NCBI GenBank assembly: GCA_902790015.1
Contig: CADAQF010000007.1
Coordinates: forward strand, 1-63,908
Length of the DNA stretch: 63,908 nucleotides
From: an uncultured Eubacteriales bacterium
GTDB taxonomy: Bacteria > Bacillota > Clostridia > Christensenellales > Aristaeellaceae
Reading direction: 5' to 3'
Positions 59,181-63,908 of this stretch are shown piece after piece. The notes under the pieces were generated by a model. That model had not been told where the DNA came from. It did no database searches and saw nothing but the letters and a program-made list of their open reading frames with translations. Numbering within the stretch: the first letter of the stretch is position 1; the number at the start of each line of letters is the position of its first letter. A program made the translations under genes and the position numbers.

Positions 59181-61616
59181 ATGAAAAAAAGCATTCTTTC
59201 CGCTGTATCCTGTTTATTATGCCTTGTATTGACCGCGGCGCTCGCGCTGGGTTTCATGCCCGCAGCGCCCGCCGCGGCGTCGGGCACGCTGAGCCGCAAC
59301 GAGGCGGTGCTCCTGCTGGTGAACAAAGCGGAGCTTCCTGAGGAATTAGCCGCCCTCCTGGTCCCGGCGGACGAAGCGAGCATAGCCCGCGTCCTTTCGG
59401 ATACGGACGTCTGCCCCCAGACCGAGGACGCGCTGCTGGACGGGGCCACGGAGACGCTGGTGCCCGTGCACGCCAAACTGGTCTACACCGAAAGCGGCAT
59501 CACCGCGGCCGTCCTGCTGGCGGACGGCACCACGGTGCCCCTGAGCGGACACGCCGTGGTCGAGCGCAAGGGGGAATACGAGTTCGCGCCCCGCGCGTCC
59601 GACGGCAGGGAAGTCCTGTATCACGGCTTTTTTGACACGGAGGCCGGCACCCGCTTTTACAGCGCCATCGAAAACGAAGCGCTGGAACTGCACAACGGCC
59701 GCATGGTCAGAAACCGCACCGTCTTCATCCAGAACGAGTGGTACAGCTTTGACGAAAACGGCTACGCCTCTCCCGCGGAGCCGGGCGTCCAGCGCCTCTA
59801 CGGTGCGGAAGGCTACGGCAAGGGCGTCATCGACAAGACCACCCGCACCATCAACCCCTCCATCTGCGTGAAGCATCATTTCAGGCTGGTGATCGCCGAG
59901 CCCGCCACCTGCACCACCGAGGGCGACGAGCTGCGCGTGTGCACCCAGTGCGGCACCGAGATGTGGGACTTCACCCCGGCCAAGGGCCACCGCCCGGTCA
60001 AATGGAATGCCGTTTCGCCCACCTGCACCGAGGCCGGCTGGACCGAGGGCAGGCGCTGCAGCGTCTGCGGGGCCGTGCTGACCAAACGGGAAAAGATCCC
60101 GGCCCTGGGCCACGACTGGGGCCCGGTCGATATCGTGATCAGCGAGAACGGAATGTCCGCCGTCGCTTCCCACATCTGCCTGCGCAACCCCAAGCACGTA
60201 GAAACCGTGAACTGCTTAGTGACCATGGAAGTCGTCGTGCCGCCCACCTGCGAGGAAATGGGCTCCACGCACTATACCTATACCGCCGTGTTCGCGGACG
60301 GTTCCCGCGTCGAGACGGAGCAGACCCTGACCGATATTCCCCCCGCCCACACCCCGCAGTCGGTGCCCGGCTATGAGCCCACCTGCACGGAGGACGGCCT
60401 GAGCGACGGCGCGGTATGCGCCGTGTGCGGGGTCGAACTTGTAGCCCAGCAGGTCATTCCGGCGCTGGGCCATGCGTGGGTCGACCAGGGAGATCTGGAT
60501 TATCATTTCTGCGCCGTCTGCGGCGAACAGCATGCCCATATCCCGCCGGAGCATCAATGGAAGCAGCTGGACGAAAAGAGCAAATACGACCGCACCAAGC
60601 TGCACTGGGCCTACTGCACGGTGTGCGGCGGCCTCGTGCTGCGCGACCACGAGTGGAAGGTGAACGACCAGGGCGAAAGAACCGGCGTTTGCAAGGAATG
60701 CGGCTTCTACAACGCACAGTATGACGATACCAAAAAGCACACCGAACACACCTGGGGCCCCTGGACGGACGGCCAGGACGGCACGCATTTCCGCGCCTGC
60801 ACCGAATGCGGCCAGACGGAAAGCACCGCGCATACCTTTGACGAAGGAAAGGTGACGCTGGAGCCCACCTGCGAGGAGCAGGGCGTAAAGACCTATACCT
60901 GCACCGCCTGCGGCGCGCAGACCACCGAACCCCTGCCCGCCCTGGGCCATACGGAGGAAACGATCCCCGGCGTGGAAGCCACCTGCACCGAGACCGGCCT
61001 GACCGAAGGCGTCCGCTGCTCCGTCTGCGGCGAGATCCTCGTTCCCCAGCAGACCATCCCGATGATCCCTCACCAGGAAGCGACCCGCAGGGAAAACGAA
61101 ACGGAAGGGACCTGCGAGACCGAGGGCGGCTACGACGAGGTGACCTACTGCTCCGTCTGCGGCGAGGAACTGGGCCGGACGCACGTATCCACCGGCTTCG
61201 CGGCGCATCAGGAAGCCACCCGCAGGGAAAACGAGACGGCCGGGACATGTCAGACCGAGGGCGGCTACGACGAAGTGACCTACTGCTCCGTCTGCGGCGA
61301 GGAACTGGGCCGGACACACGTATCCACGGGCTTTGGGACCCATAAGGAAGCTACCCGCAGGGAAAACGAAACGGCCGGGACCTGCCAGACCGAGGGCGGC
61401 TACGACCAGGTGACCTACTGCTCCGTCTGCGGCGAAGAACTGGGCCGGGAGCACGTATCCACCGGCTTTGCGGCGCACAAGGAAGCCACCCGCAAGGAAA
61501 ACGAGGCTCCGGAGGGCTACGACCTGGTGACCTACTGCATCGTCTGCGGCGATGAGCTCGGCAGGAGCCACGTTTCCACCGGCAGCCCCACCCCGCCAGA
61601 CGCGGAAGTGGGTTCG
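59181..61616 (+). CDS. large secreted protein with tandem cysteine-pair (zinc-ribbon-like) modules
   Basis: The 812-residue protein has a signal peptide (MKKSILSAVSCLLCLVLTAA, cleavage near PAAA) and an N-terminal half-domain (to about residue 220) that I do not recognise. At least ten modules with the pattern C-T-E-x-G-x-x-E-x-x-x-C-S-V-C-G follow, spaced 35-60 residues (for example CTEAGWTEGRRCSVCG, CTETGLTEGVRCSVCG). The last four are nearly identical 44-residue repeats of the type HQEATRRENET, GTCQTEGGYDEVTYCSVCGE, ELGRTHVSTGF. It ends GSPTPPDAEVGS without an LPXTG anchor. Similar CSVCG modules occur in large clostridial surface proteins; the ligand, perhaps zinc, is unknown. GGGAGGAG precedes the ATG. 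Confidence 0.75.
61060..61600. repeat. 132-bp-scale tandem repeats in the secreted protein gene
   Basis: Three near-identical units and a shortened fourth encode the HQEATRRENET...VSTGF modules. Starts of the GAAGC(G/C)ACCCGCA(G/A)GGAAAA word recur at about 61077, 61209, 61341 and 61473, a 132-bp period. The fourth unit has lost the GTCQTEGG part (it reads ENEAPEGYDLVTYC). Confidence 0.75.
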
Positions 61617-61631
61617 TAAACCGCATCCACC

Positions 61632-61691
61632 GCGGGAACGCGGCTTTCTGCAAAGGCTACTGCCGCACAGAAAGCCGCGTTCCCGCTTTTT
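61632..61691 (+). terminator. very strong intrinsic terminator after the secreted protein gene
   Basis: A perfect 19-bp stem (61632-61650 with 61668-61686, starting GCGGGAACGCGG) encloses a 17-nt loop and is followed by five Ts. Confidence 0.9.
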
Positions 61692-61717
61692 CAGACACAT
61701 TAAGAAAGGACCCCCCC

Positions 61718-62401
61718 ATGATCACGGATGAAATCAGGGCCCGGCTGATCCCGCTGGGGGAACCTGCCTACAGGGAACTGCAGCTCAGGACGATCCCCAC
61801 CCTCTCCCCGTCTTCCGTCATTGGCGTCCGGACGCCCACTTTGCGAAAGATCGCCGCGGAACTGAGCGCCAGGGAAGATATCGCCGTCTTTCTTTCCGCC
61901 CTGCCCCATGACCTGTTTGAGGAAAACCAGCTGCACGCGTTCGTGCTGTCCGGCATGAAGCGCTACGAGGACTGCCTGTCCGCCGTATCCCGTTTTCTGC
62001 CGTATGTGGACAACTGGGCCACCTGCGACCAGATGTCCCCAAAGGTCTTTGCCAGGCACCGGGCGGAGCTGACAGAACCGGTCCGCGCCTGGATCGCCGG
62101 GGGCCACACCTATACCGTCCGCTTCGGCATCAAGATGCTGATGGATCATTACCTGGACGAGGCGTTTGATCCCGCGTATCTGGACCTTGCCGCTTCCGTC
62201 CGTTCGGACGAATACTATGTCAGGATGATGGTCGCCTGGTATTTTGCCACCGCCCTGGCCAAACAGTACCCCTTCGCCGTCCGGGTGCTCGAGCAGCGCA
62301 GGCTCGACCCCTGGACGCACAATAAAACGATCCGGAAAGCTGTCGAAAGCTTCCGGATCGCGCCGGACCAGAAAACCTGGCTGCGGGGGCTTAAGGTTTA
62401 A
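61718..62401 (+). CDS. AlkD-like DNA alkylation repair protein (HEAT repeats)
   Basis: The 227-residue all-helical protein has the AlkD-family features GVRTPTLRKIAAEL near residue 36, VDNWATCDQMSPKVF near 92 and the C-terminal DPWTHNKTIRKAVESFR. Proteins of this family excise 3- or 7-alkylated purines by holding DNA in a HEAT-repeat cradle; the YVDNWATCD segment carries the aspartate that matters in AlkD. AAAGGA is upstream of the ATG. The TAA stop overlaps the opposite gene's stop by 4 nt, with a shared TTAA. Confidence 0.85.
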   Translation: MITDEIRARLIPLGEPAYRELQLRTIPTLSPSSVIGVRTPTLRKIAAELSAREDIAVFLSALPHDLFEENQLHAFVLSGMKRYEDCLSAVSRFLPYVDNWATCDQMSPKVFARHRAELTEPVRAWIAGGHTYTVRFGIKMLMDHYLDEAFDPAYLDLAASVRSDEYYVRMMVAWYFATALAKQYPFAVRVLEQRRLDPWTHNKTIRKAVESFRIAPDQKTWLRGLKV

Positions 62402-63408
62402 CGGACGCCGATCACCGCCAGCGTGTTCATCATGTAGGAAAATCTCCTGCCCCAGCCCTCCGCGCTTTCGGACGTATAGTGCGCCGCGGCGACGAGGCAC
62501 CCTTCCGCCGCGGGGATGATATACACGGTCATAAGCCGCCCGGGAGTCCCGGAGGCGGAGGAGGTTTCTATGCACATGGCCTCCGCGCGCGCAAGCGTGA
62601 GCGCCTTAACGGTGACGCCGCCGTCCCGGGAAAGCTCCGCTCGCAGGGCTTCAAGGACCGCGCCGGCGCTTTCTTCGCTGCGCGTCACCTCGATGTAGTT
62701 TTCGGGCTGCTTTGGGTCGTCAAAGACCGATACGAAGCGCTCCCGTTCCGCATCGCTTGACCGGGCCAGCGTCTCATATTCGTAGTCCATCTCAAAGCCG
62801 ATCACTTCGCTGCGCGCATGCTCCAGGCGGACGGCTTCCTCCGTCCCTTCCAGTATGACGACCTCTTCAAACCGCTCCCCGTCCCGTATCCCGGTCCCGG
62901 ACAGGACTATCGGGGAAGCCTTTGCGCTTTCAGCGTCACGGATCCATCCGGCCGCGCCCCGCAGGCTCACTGTGAGCCAGTCTCCCTCCTGCTTAAGCAC
63001 CGGCAGCAGGGTGTCCTTTTCAAGCAATGCGACCCTGGGCGCCGCCGTGTCGTTCCAGGCGTAGACGGGGGTCTGCCCCTCCGTGCGGTACCAGGCGGGG
63101 TCGATCGCCAGATAATCCGTTTTCACCCAGCCCGCCGGCCCCGCGCCCTCGCTGTCCGAAAGGAAGCACCTGGCCCATTCGTCCGCTTCCTTTTGAATGA
63201 TGATCTGGGTGCCATAGAGAAGCTTCCCGACGGCAGGAGCTGTCGCCTGCGGCGCGTCGCGCACGGACAGCTCCTCGCACAGCACGACGGCCTGCAGGCC
63301 GATCTGTCCCTCCCCGCGGGGCGGGATGATCTCGGCCCCCGAAAGGCCCATGCTTCCCATGATCAGCGCAAGCGCCGTCAGCCATATCCACAGGACATTT
63401 CTTTTCAT
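62398..63408 (-). CDS. secreted SH3-like domain protein
   Basis: The 336-residue protein has a signal peptide (MKRNVLWIWLTALALIMGSM, cleavage near GLSGA). It has at least one bacterial SH3-like domain (residues about 38-95, ELSVRDAPQATAPAVGKLLYGTQI, then WARCFL, AGWVKTDYLAI), and a second weaker one (about 105-165, TPVYAWNDTAAPRVALLEKD, GDWLTVSLRGAAGWI). The rest (about 170-336) is an unrecognised domain with YEYETLARSSDAERE and VTVKALTLARAEAMCIETS. SH3-like domains often bind cell-wall peptides. The ATG at 63408 follows GGAGGAAACGAAG. Confidence 0.72.
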   Translation of the reverse strand: MKRNVLWIWLTALALIMGSMGLSGAEIIPPRGEGQIGLQAVVLCEELSVRDAPQATAPAVGKLLYGTQIIIQKEADEWARCFLSDSEGAGPAGWVKTDYLAIDPAWYRTEGQTPVYAWNDTAAPRVALLEKDTLLPVLKQEGDWLTVSLRGAAGWIRDAESAKASPIVLSGTGIRDGERFEEVVILEGTEEAVRLEHARSEVIGFEMDYEYETLARSSDAERERFVSVFDDPKQPENYIEVTRSEESAGAVLEALRAELSRDGGVTVKALTLARAEAMCIETSSASGTPGRLMTVYIIPAAEGCLVAAAHYTSESAEGWGRRFSYMMNTLAVIGVR

Positions 63409-63654
63409 CTTCGTTTCCTCCCTCGTTCCCGGTTCTATATAAAAACGACGGTCATGCCCGTTTTCTTCCCGCCGCGATGAAAAAAGTTGAAACCGCCCCT
63501 TTTGCCCGCGGGACACATTTCCGCCGCTCCAGCCCTGTTATTCCGTTGGGCATATTTACCTTAGGAGCAAGTAACAGGGTGTACGTACGAATGAATAATC
63601 AGTAAATGAATTAATCCGGCGAAAAAAACAGATGAAAAGAAGAAACGGTCATCT
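63409..63654. other. non-coding stretch with weak palindromes
   Basis: No gene is visible. CCCTGTTA at 63532 faces TAACAGGG near 63573, and ACAGATGA near 63629 faces TCATCTGT near 63649; neither is followed by a T-run. I see no convincing promoter for the SH3 gene. Confidence 0.4.
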
Positions 63655-63746
63655 GTTCTTTCCGTCACGGAATCCCTAAGTCCGCCGATTTATTCGGCGG
63701 ATGCCGCAGGCACCCGAAGGGCGTGGGATGGAGTGACGGAAAGAAC
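63655..63746. repeat. 92-bp hairpin element with 14-bp perfect inverted ends
   Basis: GTTCTTTCCGTCAC at 63655-63668 is exactly inverted at 63733-63746, and the match extends to about 22 nt with three mismatches (ATCCC on both sides). Inside is a second hairpin, CCGCCGA-TTTAT-TCGGCGG (63682-63700). It has no coding capacity and resembles a MITE or a REP-type unit. Confidence 0.75.
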
Positions 63747-63793
63747 GTGGCGAGGGGAGCGCGAGGGGGAACACCTTCGCGTCTCATCGTATC

Positions 63794-63812
63794 CCACCGG
63801 CTTTGCCGGTGG
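63794..63812. repeat. short hairpin next to repeat copy C
   Basis: CCACCGGC and GCCGGTGG form an 8-bp stem around TTT, directly abutting the CTCACCCC end of repeat copy C. Confidence 0.6.
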
Positions 63813-63879
63813 GGTGAGGAGGGCCCGGAAAACGGTCCGGTGGACCGTTTTCACCGACGAACGGGCCGGCAGGCCCTGG
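63811..63879 (-). repeat. 69-nt interspersed repeat, copy C (inverted)
   Basis: Read on the minus strand, it matches copy A at every position except one in the hairpin loop (ACC instead of ACT). It lies in the opposite orientation to copies A and B. Downstream, 63886-63903 forms another small hairpin, GTTTTCC-GTCA-GGAAAAC. Confidence 0.88.
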
Positions 63880-63908
63880 AAAGGGTTTTCCGTCAGGAAA
63901 ACAGGTCC

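Overview
This window looks like part of the chromosome of a GC-rich Firmicute, most likely an uncultured gut or rumen clostridium; I do not name a genus. The signs are sigma-A-type promoters (several TTGACA-N17-TATAAT/TATACT), strong GGAGG ribosome sites, and Firmicute-type genes (recD2, a walJ-like gene, an S4-domain ylmH/rqcP2-like gene, an L20-type leader on infC-rpmI-rplT). The secretome is rich in BspA-type leucine-rich repeats, CHAP domains and low-complexity repeats. Long open frames opposite real genes are common because of the base composition and are left out.

Layout. 0.06-5.7 kb: DEDDh exonuclease, uridine-kinase-like P-loop protein, RecD2, ComF, RecO. 5.9-8.4 kb: hisS and a short archaeal-type aspS from one consensus promoter. 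8.7-12.5 kb: a three-gene Fbp-type ABC importer. 12.8-18.7 kb: Mrp-type ATPase, WalJ-like hydrolase, ComEC, HolA, RsmG. 18.7-20.1 kb: repeats and an AT-richer methyltransferase. 20.2-26.2 kb: threonine synthase, an XpaC-like protein, a FliB-like lysine N-methylase, a secreted CHAP protein, a flippase-like membrane protein. 26.3-29.3 kb: beta-mannoside use (GH130 phosphorylase, cellobiose 2-epimerase) with a 24-residue-repeat protein. 29.5-31.9 kb: rpsB, tsf, pyrH. 32.1-34.5 kb: a secreted protein of five 46-residue repeats and a C69 dipeptidase. 34.5-36 kb: infC-rpmI-rplT. 36.2-45.6 kb: secreted LRR proteins, an oxidoreductase, a TetM-like GTPase fused to a YacP/Rae1-like nuclease, an RqcP2-like protein and an AEC transporter. 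45.7-50.5 kb: RF3, TypA/BipA, a membrane protein, a GNAT enzyme. 50.7-54.9 kb: transketolase, phosphohexomutase, DUF2461. 55-57.6 kb: remnants of a mobile-element polyvalent protein against tRNA-Pro(GGG). 57.8-63.4 kb: a sugar ABC ATPase, a cysteine-rich secreted repeat protein, an AlkD-like protein and an SH3-like secreted protein. The last 500 bases are repeats.

Translation is the main theme: S2, EF-Ts, IF3, L35, L20, RF3, BipA, RsmG, two tRNA synthetases, a tRNA, an RqcP2-like factor and the GTPase-nuclease fusion all lie here. That fusion (38877-41522), divergent from the rqcP2-like gene, is the best candidate for an undescribed system: a TetM-like body that could open or occupy the ribosomal A site, joined to a nuclease domain related to an A-site mRNA endonuclease.

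The second notable signal is a 69-nt interspersed repeat, present at both ends of the window in opposite orientation and once at 18966. Its central hairpin differs between copies only by compensatory base changes.
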